Shown here: positions 8,617-17,086 of the stretch, piece after piece
Layout of the letters: each line of letters begins with the position of its first letter
Position numbering within the stretch: the first letter of the stretch is position 1
From: an uncultured Candidatus Melainabacteria bacterium
GTDB lineage: Bacteria; Cyanobacteriota; Vampirovibrionia; Gastranaerophilales; Gastranaerophilaceae
Length of the DNA stretch: 64,000 nt
NCBI GenBank assembly: GCA_934693165.1
Contig: CAKUUX010000004.1
Location: forward strand, 62,001 to 126,000
Direction: 5' to 3'
Notes under the pieces: model-generated
The model's database searches: none
Seen by the model: only the letters and a program-made list of their open reading frames with translations
Told to the model about the DNA's origin: nothing
Made by a program: the position numbers and the translations under genes

Positions 8617-9510
8617 ATGAAAGTATATAATAACGTTTTAGAGCTAATCGGAAAAACTCCATTAGTAAAATATTCTGATAATCTATTTTTAAAACTAGAA
8701 TTTTTAAACCCATCACACTCAATAAAAGACAGAGCATCTTTTTATATGTTAAAAGAAGCTGAAAAGCAAGGCTTAATCAATAAAGACACTGTCATTATTG
8801 AGCCAACTAGTGGAAACACAGGTATTGGACTTGCAATGTGTTGCTCTGTTATGGGATTAAAAATCATAATTGTAATGCCAGAAAGCATGTCACTTGAACG
8901 CAGAAAACTTATTCAAGGCTATGGCGCAGAACTTGTTTTAACACCAAAAGAAGAAGGTATGCAAGGTGCTGTTAACAAAGCAGAAGAACTAAAAAAAGAA
9001 TACCCAAATTCTTTCATACCAATGCAATTCGCAAATCCTGCAAATCCACTTGCACACGTAGAAACAACTTCAAAAGAAATCTTTGAGGATACAGACGGCA
9101 AGGTAGATATCTTTATAGCAGGTATAGGTACAGGTGGAACTGCAATCGGTATGGCAAAGGGATTAAAAGCTTTAAAACCTGAAGTAAAGGTTTATGGACT
9201 AGAACCAGAAGAAAGTCCTCTTTTAACAGAAGGTCATGCTGGAAGCCACAAAATCCAAGGCATTGGAGCAAATTTTGTACCTGAAATAATAAAACAAGGA
9301 ACTTTAGACGGAGTTGTAACTGTTAAAGGCGACGACGCTATAAAAATGGCAAAAGAAGTTGCAAGAACCAAAGGAATTTTATGTGGAATATCTTCTGGTG
9401 CAAACATATTAGCAGGCAAAAAGCTTGCCGAAGAAAACCCTGACAAGCTTGTGGTTACGGTAGTTTGTGACTTTGGTGAAAGATATTTATCAACAGAATT
9501 ATTTGATTAA
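8617..9510 (+). CDS. cysK: Cysteine synthase (O-acetylserine sulfhydrylase)
   Basis: PLP enzyme that makes cysteine from O-acetylserine and sulfide. The PLP lysine is K37 in SHSIKDR, the substrate loop is TSGNTG (64-69), and the phosphate-binding GTGGT appears mid-protein. The C-terminus CDFGERYLST is typical. The 297-aa length fits CysK. It starts 12 nt after tyrS with an AGGAAAG site, and cysE, the producer of its substrate, follows 20 nt later. Confidence 0.96.
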   Translation: MKVYNNVLELIGKTPLVKYSDNLFLKLEFLNPSHSIKDRASFYMLKEAEKQGLINKDTVIIEPTSGNTGIGLAMCCSVMGLKIIIVMPESMSLERRKLIQGYGAELVLTPKEEGMQGAVNKAEELKKEYPNSFIPMQFANPANPLAHVETTSKEIFEDTDGKVDIFIAGIGTGGTAIGMAKGLKALKPEVKVYGLEPEESPLLTEGHAGSHKIQGIGANFVPEIIKQGTLDGVVTVKGDDAIKMAKEVARTKGILCGISSGANILAGKKLAEENPDKLVVTVVCDFGERYLSTELFD

Positions 9511-9530
9511 TTAATAAAAAGGCGAAAATA

Positions 9531-10217
9531 ATGTTAGATAGGGCAATACATCATATAAAAGATGACATTAAAACAATATACGACAAAGACCCTGCAGCAA
9601 GAAATATTCTTGAAGTAATCTTCTGCTACCCAGGGCTTCATGCATTACTAATGCATAGACTTTCTCATAAATTATATAAATGGAAAATACCTTTCATACC
9701 AAGATATATTTCTTTCATTATGAGAATTTTAACAGGTATAGAAATTCACCCAGGGGCACAAATTGGTGATAGATTTTTTATAGACCATGGAGAAGGCGTA
9801 GTTATCGGTGAAACAACAATCATTGGCGATGACGTGCTAATTTATCAACAAGTAACTCTTGGTGGAACAGGTAAAGATACTGGGAAAAGACACCCTACTC
9901 TTGGAAATGGTGTAATTGTTGGTGCTGGAGCTAAGGTTTTGGGTAACATAACAATAGGTGACAACAGTAGAATTGGTGCAGGCTCAGTTGTTGTAGACAA
10001 TGTTCCAGAACATGCTACAGTTGTTGGTATTCCAGGAAAAGTCGTTATTCAGAAAGTTCTTGACAAAAATGGAACTCTTATGCATAACAGAATCCCTGAT
10101 CCCGTTATGTGCAAAATTAACAGACTAACCTATGAAGTAAAAGAATTGCAAGAAAAATTAGGATTTGAAACTGAAAATAAATTAGCAACTGATTGTGAAA
10201 ATGAGGATAAAGAATAA
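9531..10217 (+). CDS. cysE: Serine O-acetyltransferase
   Basis: Makes O-acetylserine from serine and acetyl-CoA, the first step of cysteine synthesis. An N-terminal helical domain (RDPAARN-like DKDPAARNI) is followed by a left-handed beta-helix with GAQIGDRFFIDHGEGVVIGE, which carries the active His/Asp. The 228-aa length fits the short CysE type. The stop TAA shares its last A with the ATG of the next gene, so translation is coupled. Confidence 0.95.
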   Translation: MLDRAIHHIKDDIKTIYDKDPAARNILEVIFCYPGLHALLMHRLSHKLYKWKIPFIPRYISFIMRILTGIEIHPGAQIGDRFFIDHGEGVVIGETTIIGDDVLIYQQVTLGGTGKDTGKRHPTLGNGVIVGAGAKVLGNITIGDNSRIGAGSVVVDNVPEHATVVGIPGKVVIQKVLDKNGTLMHNRIPDPVMCKINRLTYEVKELQEKLGFETENKLATDCENEDKE

Positions 10218-11185
10218 TGAAAGCAATCGTTTTTGATAATGAATTAAAACTTGATAATAATTATGCAAAACCCGTACCAGAAAAAGGCGAAGCCTTGATA
10301 AGAGTAACTTTGGCAGGTATTTGCAATACTGATTTTGAAATCACAAAAGGTTATATGGGCTACGTTGGAGTTTTAGGACACGAATTTGTCGGCGTTGTAG
10401 AAGATGTAAACTCTGATGACAAATCTCTTGTAGGAAAAAGGGTTGTTGCAGAAATTAGCTACGGCTGTCATAAACCTGATTGCGAATGGTGTAATCAAGG
10501 CTTAGTAAGACATTGCCCTAATAGACACACAATAGGCATTTGGAGAAAAGACGGTTGTTTTGCTGAATACATAACACTTCCAACAGAAATTTTATTTGAA
10601 GTACCTGAAAATGTTTCAAACGAACAAGTTGTATTTGTAGAACCACTTGCAGCTGCTTGCGAAATTGTTGAACAACTTCACATTCAACCTATCCAAAAAG
10701 TTTTAGTACAAGGTGACGGTAAATTAGGTTTAACAACAGCCTTGGCACTAAACGCTTATAATTATGACGTAACACTAGTTGGTCGACATGAAAACAAACT
10801 TGAAGTTGCAAAAAATCAAGGTGTAAAAACAATTCTTTCAAAAGATTTAAAAATAGAGCCAACTTGGGATGTTGTTGTTGAGGCAACTGGTTCTATTGAC
10901 GGATTTGAAAACGCAATGGCTTTAACTAAACCTAGAGGAACTTTAGTTTTAAAAAGTACAGTTGCAGGTAGCAAAGAAATAAACCTTGCACCAATTGTAA
11001 TCAATGAAATTACCGTTTTAGGTTCTCGTTGTGGACAATTCAAACCTGCTTTACGACTTTTAGAAAATCAAAGAATAGATTTCAAGCCTATGATTTCTGA
11101 AATCTATAATGTAGATGACGCAATTGAAGCTTTTGACAGAAATAAAGCAAAAGACTCAATAAAAGTTTTAATAAAATTTGATTAA
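10217..11185 (+). CDS. Zinc-dependent alcohol dehydrogenase family protein
   Basis: Medium-chain dehydrogenase/reductase of 322 aa. The catalytic zinc ligand Cys is in AGICNTDFEI and the following GHEFVG supplies His-Glu. A structural-zinc-like cysteine cluster follows (CHKPDCEWCNQGLVRHC). The cofactor fold has VQGDGKLGL in place of the usual GxGxxG. It overlaps cysE by 1 nt, so it is probably co-transcribed, although a link to cysteine metabolism is only positional. The substrate is unknown. Confidence 0.88.
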   Translation: MKAIVFDNELKLDNNYAKPVPEKGEALIRVTLAGICNTDFEITKGYMGYVGVLGHEFVGVVEDVNSDDKSLVGKRVVAEISYGCHKPDCEWCNQGLVRHCPNRHTIGIWRKDGCFAEYITLPTEILFEVPENVSNEQVVFVEPLAAACEIVEQLHIQPIQKVLVQGDGKLGLTTALALNAYNYDVTLVGRHENKLEVAKNQGVKTILSKDLKIEPTWDVVVEATGSIDGFENAMALTKPRGTLVLKSTVAGSKEINLAPIVINEITVLGSRCGQFKPALRLLENQRIDFKPMISEIYNVDDAIEAFDRNKAKDSIKVLIKFD

Positions 11186-11206
11186 TAAACATATTTAACC
11201 TAAAAT
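11178..11206 (+). promoter_or_regulatory. Promoter of lptF/G-like gene, leaderless type
   Basis: TTGATT, a 17-bp spacer and TAAAAT, with the -10 box ending 6 nt before the ATG and no Shine-Dalgarno between. A start site at the usual 6-7 nt would make the mRNA begin at or next to the start codon. Confidence 0.6.
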
Positions 11207-11212
11207 AAACTT

Positions 11213-12337
11213 ATGGAAGTAACAGAAAAAACAAACAAGATTACCATTTTAGATAAATACCTCCTAAAACAAGTAATTGGAGTGTTTATTATGGGTGTTT
11301 GTATCTTCACTTCTATTATTTTTGCATCAGATACATTCATTACATTAATCAAACAAATTTCTGAATTCGGTATTCCGTTTAATATTGCATTAACAATGAT
11401 TATCTTAAACTTGCCATCAGTATTTGTAATGACAATTCCAATGGGTATTTTACTTTCAACAGTAATGACCTTAAACAAATTGTCTTTGGCATCAGAAATC
11501 ACTGTAATGCGTTCTTGTGGAATAGGCTTAAATAGAATTGCAAAACCAATTTTCATTTTTGGTATCGTAATGGCACTTTTGAGCTTTTTTATTAACGAAA
11601 CAGTTGTTCCTGCAACAACAAAGGCTTCTAAGGACTTGGCTATTTGGGCATTAGGTCAAAAAAATATTCCTAATGGAAAGCAAAATTTTACATTCAAAGA
11701 ACTTAGCCCTGATTTAAGTATCAAAAGATTATTCTACGTAGGTTTTGCAAAAGATAGAGTTTTGTATAATATTACCGTTTTAGATTTATCAAAAGATGAT
11801 ACATTACAAGTTTTACAAGCAAGAACAGGCGCAACTTCACCTGAGGGCTGGAACTTTAATAAAGGCGCTATTTATACAATTACAGATAATAATAACGAGG
11901 TTTTAAATACAACTTTCTTCGAAAACTCAGTTGCACAATTTGGTGTTGATTTAACAAAAGAAATGAATAAAAACGTAGGTCAAGAACAAAACTTCCTACA
12001 ATTAGTAAAATATTTAGCAACAACAGATATTCAAGACGAAGAATTGAAACGAAGCTTGAAAATCCAATTGTTTGAAAAAATAGCCATGCCAGTAACGACT
12101 TTAGTCTTTGTATTAATCGGTGTACCTCTAGCAATTACACCACCTAGAGTTCGTTATAACAGAGGTTTCTTGTTTAGTATCATGATTTTATTCTTGTACT
12201 ATGTACTAAGAGCACTTGCCGTATCATTTGCAGAATCAGGAACAATCTCAGGATTTTTAGGTGCTTGGCTTCCAAACTTTATACTTACAATTTTTGGTAT
12301 TTGGTTGTATTACAAAAAAGTTTATACAATTAATTAA
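11213..12337 (+). CDS. LptF/LptG family LPS export permease
   Basis: Inner-membrane permease of the LptB2FG ABC transporter, which extracts LPS. The 374 aa show the YjgP/YjgQ pattern: two or three N-terminal membrane helices (VIGVFIMGVCIFTSIIF onward), the conserved IPMGILLSTVMTLNKLS with SEITVMRSCGI, a periplasmic jellyroll (about 130-270), and three C-terminal helices. Only one such gene lies here, so F and G cannot be told apart. An LptD-like gene sits at 34380. The start appears leaderless (promoter at 11178-11206). Confidence 0.92.
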   Translation: MEVTEKTNKITILDKYLLKQVIGVFIMGVCIFTSIIFASDTFITLIKQISEFGIPFNIALTMIILNLPSVFVMTIPMGILLSTVMTLNKLSLASEITVMRSCGIGLNRIAKPIFIFGIVMALLSFFINETVVPATTKASKDLAIWALGQKNIPNGKQNFTFKELSPDLSIKRLFYVGFAKDRVLYNITVLDLSKDDTLQVLQARTGATSPEGWNFNKGAIYTITDNNNEVLNTTFFENSVAQFGVDLTKEMNKNVGQEQNFLQLVKYLATTDIQDEELKRSLKIQLFEKIAMPVTTLVFVLIGVPLAITPPRVRYNRGFLFSIMILFLYYVLRALAVSFAESGTISGFLGAWLPNFILTIFGIWLYYKKVYTIN

Positions 12338-12350
12338 TCTACTTAGACAA

Positions 12351-12379
12351 AACAAAAAAGACAATACTAAAGTATTGCC
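12351..12379 (-). terminator. Terminator of the 102-aa gene
   Basis: On the minus strand GGCAATACT-TT-AGTATTGTC is followed by a T6 run. It lies 57 bp downstream of the stop at 12436. Confidence 0.75.
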
Positions 12380-12435
12380 TCAAAAAAGTTTAAGGGAAAT
12401 TAGTTTATTAATATTTGGGAAATTAAAAAATCTTT

Positions 12436-12744
12436 TTACATATGCATTTCGAACTTACGAGCAACTTTTGGTTCAGATGCATTTAAGATGCTTGAAGTCA
12501 TGATGCTTTCGTGTTCGATGCTTTGAATTTGTTTTGATACTTTGCCACTGAATACATCGTCATTTGTAGCTAAGTATGATTGAATTGCGTTTAAATTATT
12601 TGCAGTTGCTGCTTTAACTGTTGCAGAAATTTTTTCTAAAGTTGTTTCAGGAACACGAACATTCAAACCAAATGGTTTATAAGAAGTTAAACCTTTGTTT
12701 TTGAATAAATCGTTATTGAAAATATTGTTTGTTGTTGTTGCCAT
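12436..12744 (-). CDS. Unrecognised 102-aa protein under a sigma28-like promoter
   Basis: I do not recognise this protein. It is 102 aa, rich in Asn, Thr, Ala and Ser, with a predicted helical middle (ETTLEKISATVKAATANN) and no signal peptide or membrane segment. Composition and length recall small secreted or filament-associated proteins, but nothing proves this. An AAAAGGAAAT site precedes the ATG. A sigma28-like promoter (12776-12803) with GCCGATAT lies just upstream and a terminator follows, so it forms its own transcription unit. A flagellar-regulon role is inferred. Confidence 0.75.
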   Translation of the reverse strand: MATTTNNIFNNDLFKNKGLTSYKPFGLNVRVPETTLEKISATVKAATANNLNAIQSYLATNDDVFSGKVSKQIQSIEHESIMTSSILNASEPKVARKFEMHM

Positions 12745-12775
12745 TTTAAATATTTCCTTTTCCCTTACAAATTAT

Positions 12776-12803
12776 ATATCGGCACATCCACATGATATAT
12801 TTA
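12776..12803 (-). promoter_or_regulatory. Sigma28 (FliA)-like promoter
   Basis: On the minus strand TAAATATA, a 12-nt spacer, then GCCGATAT, compared with the consensus TAAAGTTT-N11-GCCGATAA. The -10 matches 7 of 8. The spacing is one longer than ideal. It ends 31 bp before the 102-aa gene. Confidence 0.65.
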
Positions 12804-12862
12804 ATGATTTGAGGCAAAATTCATAAAAAGTTTACATTTATTTACATAAAAAATCAAGATGG

Positions 12863-14485
12863 CTATTTCTTCTTAAAAACGTAAGCCGTAAAACTATCGT
12901 ATAGCAAGCCTTTTGGGAAATATTCATTTTTTATAAAATCACAAATTTCAAATCCATAATCGTTACACATACTCTTAAAGTAGTAGTCCGAAGTAGGAAA
13001 ATTGTGCAAGATTATGTAATCAGGTTTATTATTTTTCAATGAATTAATCAAACGAGATTCACCAAAAGTTTCTACATATAATGGCAAATAAGAATTGTAA
13101 TAATCGTCACTTACACGGTTTGTTAAATAATTAAAGAATAAACCTTCTGGTAAAATCAAAATCTTGTCTGTCGGTTTTGTGTTTTCATTTATAAATTTAA
13201 TAATATTATTTGAAGTATCTTTATATAAAGATGTTACATAAATTTTACCCATACTTGTTTTTATTGGATATGTAATTTCTTTTCTTGTTGGTAAGTTATA
13301 AACAAAAAACGCTATTGATACTAAAACTAAATATATTGATACAAATTTTTTAAAATCTTTTTTGATAAAACAAATTGTTGCTATCAATAAAATTGGTATA
13401 AAAAATACACCATAAGAATTTAAGGCAGTTGCCCAAAAAACTTTTAAAGAAACTAAAAATGCTGATATAGAAAAAACTTTAACATCTTGAGATTGTTTTT
13501 TTAAGAAAACACACATTAATACAAATAATACTAATGGTAAAAATATAAATGTTTCAAGAGATGCTAATTTAAAAGTAAAGAAAACAGCTAAAGCATATAA
13601 AAAATAAGCTTTAATTTTACTTTTATCTATAAAATATGTACCGTTATAAATTAACGCTATAGGAAAAATTGTCATTAAAAAATTTCTAGTTAACAAGCCC
13701 AAAGTCTGCTTTTGAAAGGTTAATCCTGAAATTGAATAAAAATAATTAAGCGTATTTGTTTTAGACATTGCATAAATATCTTTTAAATTACCAATCAAAT
13801 CCTGCAATCCTAAACCTTGCAAAAACAAAATTTCAAACAAAATAAAAGGTGCAATTATTAATGTTACAAATGAAACTATATTTTGTTTTATAGAAAGTTT
13901 GTTCTTAAAAGCTACGTAAATAAAAATTAAACAGTACGGAAGGAACTCATATTTATTTGATATTGCTAAACCTGCAAAGAAGGTACTTAAGTAATATAAA
14001 AAAGAATTATTCTTACGAATAAATTGAATTAATAAATATATTGAAATCAGACAAAACGCCATGCCATAAGTCATTGAGAAGGAATATGGAAAAACATAAT
14101 TAAAGACATGGAAGGAAAAACCACCTATAATTATTGTTATAGACGCAATTGAAAAAGCTAAAAATTTGTCAAAAAATTGTCTTGATAATAAATATACACA
14201 GGCAACAATAACAGACATAGTTAAAACACCTGAAAGATATAATACATTTATATTTAAGCCAAAAAATTTAAATAAAAAAGCGTTGTACAAATATGCAAAT
14301 GGACCATAAATATTAAACAAATCCTTGTATAAAACAGCACCTTCTAAAATTCGTTTTGGATAATATACTTCTCTACCAGAATCAATTATTAAACTTCCTT
14401 GATGAGCATAAGATAGCCCAAAAACCAATAAAGATAGCAATATTAAAGAAATTATGTATTTATATTTTAAACAAAAATTTTTCAT
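12863..14485 (-). CDS. Multi-spanning membrane glycosyltransferase-like protein (GT-C type)
   Basis: A 540-aa protein with about 11-13 hydrophobic segments, and an acidic residue in the first periplasmic loop (IIDSGREVYYPKRIL), the arrangement of GT-C transferases that use polyprenyl-phosphate sugars. A soluble C-terminal domain (about 420-540) is on the outer face. The acceptor could be lipid A, O-antigen or protein; the sequence does not tell. No Shine-Dalgarno is evident upstream. It is monocistronic between unknown genes on both sides. Confidence 0.65.
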   Translation of the reverse strand: MKNFCLKYKYIISLILLSLLVFGLSYAHQGSLIIDSGREVYYPKRILEGAVLYKDLFNIYGPFAYLYNAFLFKFFGLNINVLYLSGVLTMSVIVACVYLLSRQFFDKFLAFSIASITIIIGGFSFHVFNYVFPYSFSMTYGMAFCLISIYLLIQFIRKNNSFLYYLSTFFAGLAISNKYEFLPYCLIFIYVAFKNKLSIKQNIVSFVTLIIAPFILFEILFLQGLGLQDLIGNLKDIYAMSKTNTLNYFYSISGLTFQKQTLGLLTRNFLMTIFPIALIYNGTYFIDKSKIKAYFLYALAVFFTFKLASLETFIFLPLVLFVLMCVFLKKQSQDVKVFSISAFLVSLKVFWATALNSYGVFFIPILLIATICFIKKDFKKFVSIYLVLVSIAFFVYNLPTRKEITYPIKTSMGKIYVTSLYKDTSNNIIKFINENTKPTDKILILPEGLFFNYLTNRVSDDYYNSYLPLYVETFGESRLINSLKNNKPDYIILHNFPTSDYYFKSMCNDYGFEICDFIKNEYFPKGLLYDSFTAYVFKKK

Positions 14486-14577
14486 ATATTAATAGAATTT
14501 AACAAAAAGAATTAAAAAAGGCAATTTATTCTAAAAAAAATACTTTATAAAAGAGTGTAGTTTAGGAGTAAGGTTAA

Positions 14578-14961
14578 ATGCAAGATTTAAGTTATTTGGC
14601 AACAGGTGGAGTTCTTAATTTCGACCCAAACGCATACTTAAATTCACCAGTAGTTGGTAATACAAACCCATACAGTCAAATTGGTTTGTTGCCACAAGGT
14701 ACAAAATTGCAAAACCAACCTGCTAAAGACGGTTTTATCTCTAAAAACAAAGACACAATTAAAAAAGCTGTAGCTGGTACAATTTTGGTAGGCTTGGCAG
14801 CTTTCGGTATCTACAAATGTAAAAATGGTGCTTCAAAAATTGCAGACGCTATCTCTAAAAAAGGTGAAGCAGTAACAAAAACTGCAACAGAAACTTTAAA
14901 CCAAGGGAAATCTTTTTTAAGCAATTGTGTAGATAAAGTAACAAAATTTTTCAAAAAATAA
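14578..14961 (+). CDS. Unrecognised protein with one membrane helix
   Basis: 127 aa, not recognised. The N-terminal 50 residues are polar and probably unstructured, one membrane segment follows (AVAGTILVGLAAFGIY, about 63-78), then a lysine-rich amphipathic C-terminus (KKGEAVTKTATETLNQ ... VTKFFKK). There is no cleavable signal, so it may be tail-facing in the cytoplasm. TTTAGGAGTAAGG gives a strong ribosome site. Its own terminator follows at 15000. Confidence 0.7.
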   Translation: MQDLSYLATGGVLNFDPNAYLNSPVVGNTNPYSQIGLLPQGTKLQNQPAKDGFISKNKDTIKKAVAGTILVGLAAFGIYKCKNGASKIADAISKKGEAVTKTATETLNQGKSFLSNCVDKVTKFFKK

Positions 14962-14999
14962 CAAATTTAACCAAATAACTAAACCAAAAACCAATCTTA

Positions 15000-15030
15000 G
15001 AGGTATTATTTTATAATACCTCTTTTATTT
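15000..15030 (+). terminator. Terminator of the 127-aa gene
   Basis: GAGGTATTA-TTT-TAATACCTC followed by TTTTATTTTT on the plus strand. Confidence 0.9.
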
Positions 15031-15040
15031 TTGAAATAAA

Positions 15041-15066
15041 AAAGACTTCCTTAAGGAAGCCTTTTT
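15041..15066 (-). terminator. Terminator of the 621-aa gene
   Basis: On the minus strand GGCTTCC-TTAA-GGAAGTC is followed by T6, 6 bp after the stop of the gene at 15072. Confidence 0.9.
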
Positions 15067-15071
15067 CAAAA

Positions 15072-16937
15072 TTATCTGATATTTTCTGCACTTGAATGTG
15101 AAACTGGTCTTGTTGAACGGTCTTCTTTTGGTTTGCCAGCTTCATATAAACTTTTAATTTTAGTAGTTGTTTTGTATAAAGTACTTTCTTTATCAGAATG
15201 CATTGTAGAGCTTGAGCCAAAAATTGAGCCATCTCTGTCTGAATCTCTTCTGTGTGCAGCATCAAAACTTCCAACTGTTGCCAAAGCATCAAGTGCAACA
15301 GTTACACCATCACCTCTTCCAGTAACAAGGTCATTTGAAATACCAGCAACACCTGACAAGCCATTAAATATATCACCAGCTTTACTGTTTTTTATACCAA
15401 CAGCATTTGATAGCGCTGATAATCCGTCTGAAAGTGCTGCGCCTGCATCACCTTTCATTAAATCTTTGGTTGTTTTTGCACCATCTTTTATCGCATCTCC
15501 AACTGAAACGGCAGTACTCAATACATTTTTATGTTGGCTTGCAAAGTTTGAAATTGCTTGAATTTTTGAATTACCTTGCATTGGTAAAGCGCCAATACCT
15601 TTAACCATTGCAGCAGAAGATGTAATTGTCTTACCGACAGCTGAAATTACGCCTGTAACATCGCCTTTTGCAACATTGATTGCAACATCAGAAACATTTG
15701 CAGCAGTACTTAAAACTTTTGAAGTAGTAGTTATTGTGCTACCAGTAGTTTTTAAGACTGTACCAACTTGAGTAACAGTTGCACCAACGCCAGTAACAGA
15801 GCCACCAGTTGCAGTAGTAGTTACGCCACCTGCTGTAGTTGTGCCACCTGCAGCCTCAACAGGTACACCAGCACCAAATACAGGAATTAGTGGAATACCT
15901 ATAGCAGTTAATGTTGCACCAATACCAGTTAAAATACCACCTGCAGCAGTAGTACCAACACCTGCAGCCGTTGTTGTAGCACCTGCAGCTTGTACACCGA
16001 CACCAGCAGCGTTAAGAACAGTACCTGTAACATCAAGGGCTTGAGCTACCGTTGCAACTTGTTTTGTTGCGCCTGAGAATTGTGTTAATAAACTTTCATC
16101 AGCTTGAGCTTGTTGTTGATCATTCTGCGCTTGTGCTTGTTCTGATTGAATTTGAGCTTGTGCTGTTGCAGAAGAAGTTTTCATTTCTTCAGCGACAGCA
16201 TTAGATTGCGCTAATTGAACTTGTATTTGTTGTTCATTTGATTGAATTTGCGAAATTTTATCATTTACAGCAACCAAAGAACTATCCGTTTGACTAGCAC
16301 CTTTTGATTCAATATCTTGAATTTCGGCACCTGTTTTTAATGACAATGCACTATGCATGCCTGTACCTGTTCCTGAACCATCATCACCTTGTAACGATGC
16401 TAATTCAGAAGCAGCAGCCTCACTTTGAGCAACAAGACTTTCAACTTTTGCTTGAGAATTATCTAATTTTGCAGAACTTTGTTGGGCTTTAGCGTTTGCA
16501 TTAGCACCAGTTTGTTCAACTTTAGCTTGAGAAGTCTGAGCCTTTTGTTGTTTAGATTTAGCTTTAGCACTAACACCTTGAGCACCAGCCTGAGCTGATT
16601 TCATATCCATGCCAGATGCTTGCTGTTGTTGCTGTTCGGCACCTGCTTTCTTTGTTTCTGCATCTCCTTTCTTGCCTTCAGCATCTTTTACATTCGTTCT
16701 AGCTTTATCTAATTTTCCATTTGTTTCAGAAATTTTTGATTTTGCTTGCTTACCAGAATTTTCTGCCTTATTAAGTTGTGACAAAATTTGTTTTTGGTTA
16801 TCTTCACCACCAAAAATAGAGTTAATTTTTGAAATAGCACCTAACGCTAAACCAGACATACCTGAAGATACTTTGCTTTTAGCTTCGCTTAAATCAATAT
16901 CGCCGATGTTTCCTATTGATGGAATGTTTGCGCCCAT
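15072..16937 (-). CDS. Large coiled-coil and Gly/Ala/Thr-rich protein, sigma28-like promoter
   Basis: About 621 aa, unrecognised. After a short N-terminus comes a long coiled coil rich in Gln, Ala, Lys and Ser (about 40-270). A hydrophobic stretch of Gly/Ala/Val/Thr repeats follows (about 285-450, motifs such as AAGVGTTAAGG and ATLTAIGIPLIPVFGAG), then a polar tail ending near SAENIR. Coiled coil plus glycine-rich hydrophobic region recalls type III secretion translocators, but I see no family match. The longer ORF start at 16970 has no ribosome site; AGGGTGAG sits just before the ATG at 16937, which I chose. Confidence 0.75.
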   Translation of the reverse strand: MGANIPSIGNIGDIDLSEAKSKVSSGMSGLALGAISKINSIFGGEDNQKQILSQLNKAENSGKQAKSKISETNGKLDKARTNVKDAEGKKGDAETKKAGAEQQQQQASGMDMKSAQAGAQGVSAKAKSKQQKAQTSQAKVEQTGANANAKAQQSSAKLDNSQAKVESLVAQSEAAASELASLQGDDGSGTGTGMHSALSLKTGAEIQDIESKGASQTDSSLVAVNDKISQIQSNEQQIQVQLAQSNAVAEEMKTSSATAQAQIQSEQAQAQNDQQQAQADESLLTQFSGATKQVATVAQALDVTGTVLNAAGVGVQAAGATTTAAGVGTTAAGGILTGIGATLTAIGIPLIPVFGAGVPVEAAGGTTTAGGVTTTATGGSVTGVGATVTQVGTVLKTTGSTITTTSKVLSTAANVSDVAINVAKGDVTGVISAVGKTITSSAAMVKGIGALPMQGNSKIQAISNFASQHKNVLSTAVSVGDAIKDGAKTTKDLMKGDAGAALSDGLSALSNAVGIKNSKAGDIFNGLSGVAGISNDLVTGRGDGVTVALDALATVGSFDAAHRRDSDRDGSIFGSSSTMHSDKESTLYKTTTKIKSLYEAGKPKEDRSTRPVSHSSAENIR

Positions 16938-16982
16938 TTTGCTCACCCTTTTTTTTAAATCTAGAGACATTTTACATTTTCA

Positions 16983-17009
16983 TGTACGGCAAAAAATTTT
17001 AAAACTTTA
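16983..17009 (-). promoter_or_regulatory. Sigma28 (FliA)-like promoter
   Basis: On the minus strand, a perfect -35 TAAAGTTT (17009-17002), exactly 11 nt, then GCCGTACA (16990-16983; 5 of 8 to GCCGATAA). It ends 45 bp before the start of the 621-aa protein gene. Confidence 0.75.
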
Positions 17010-17086
17010 GAAAAAATTAGAAAATGTTAAGAATTTTTAACACAAATTTTCAAGCTATTACATGGTTTCGGCATGATTAACCAAAA

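Noticed and set aside
14500..14580. Sigma28 site upstream of the 127-aa gene.
   Set aside because: Only TAAA- and TATAAA-like pieces are present; no GCCGATAA-like -10 box.
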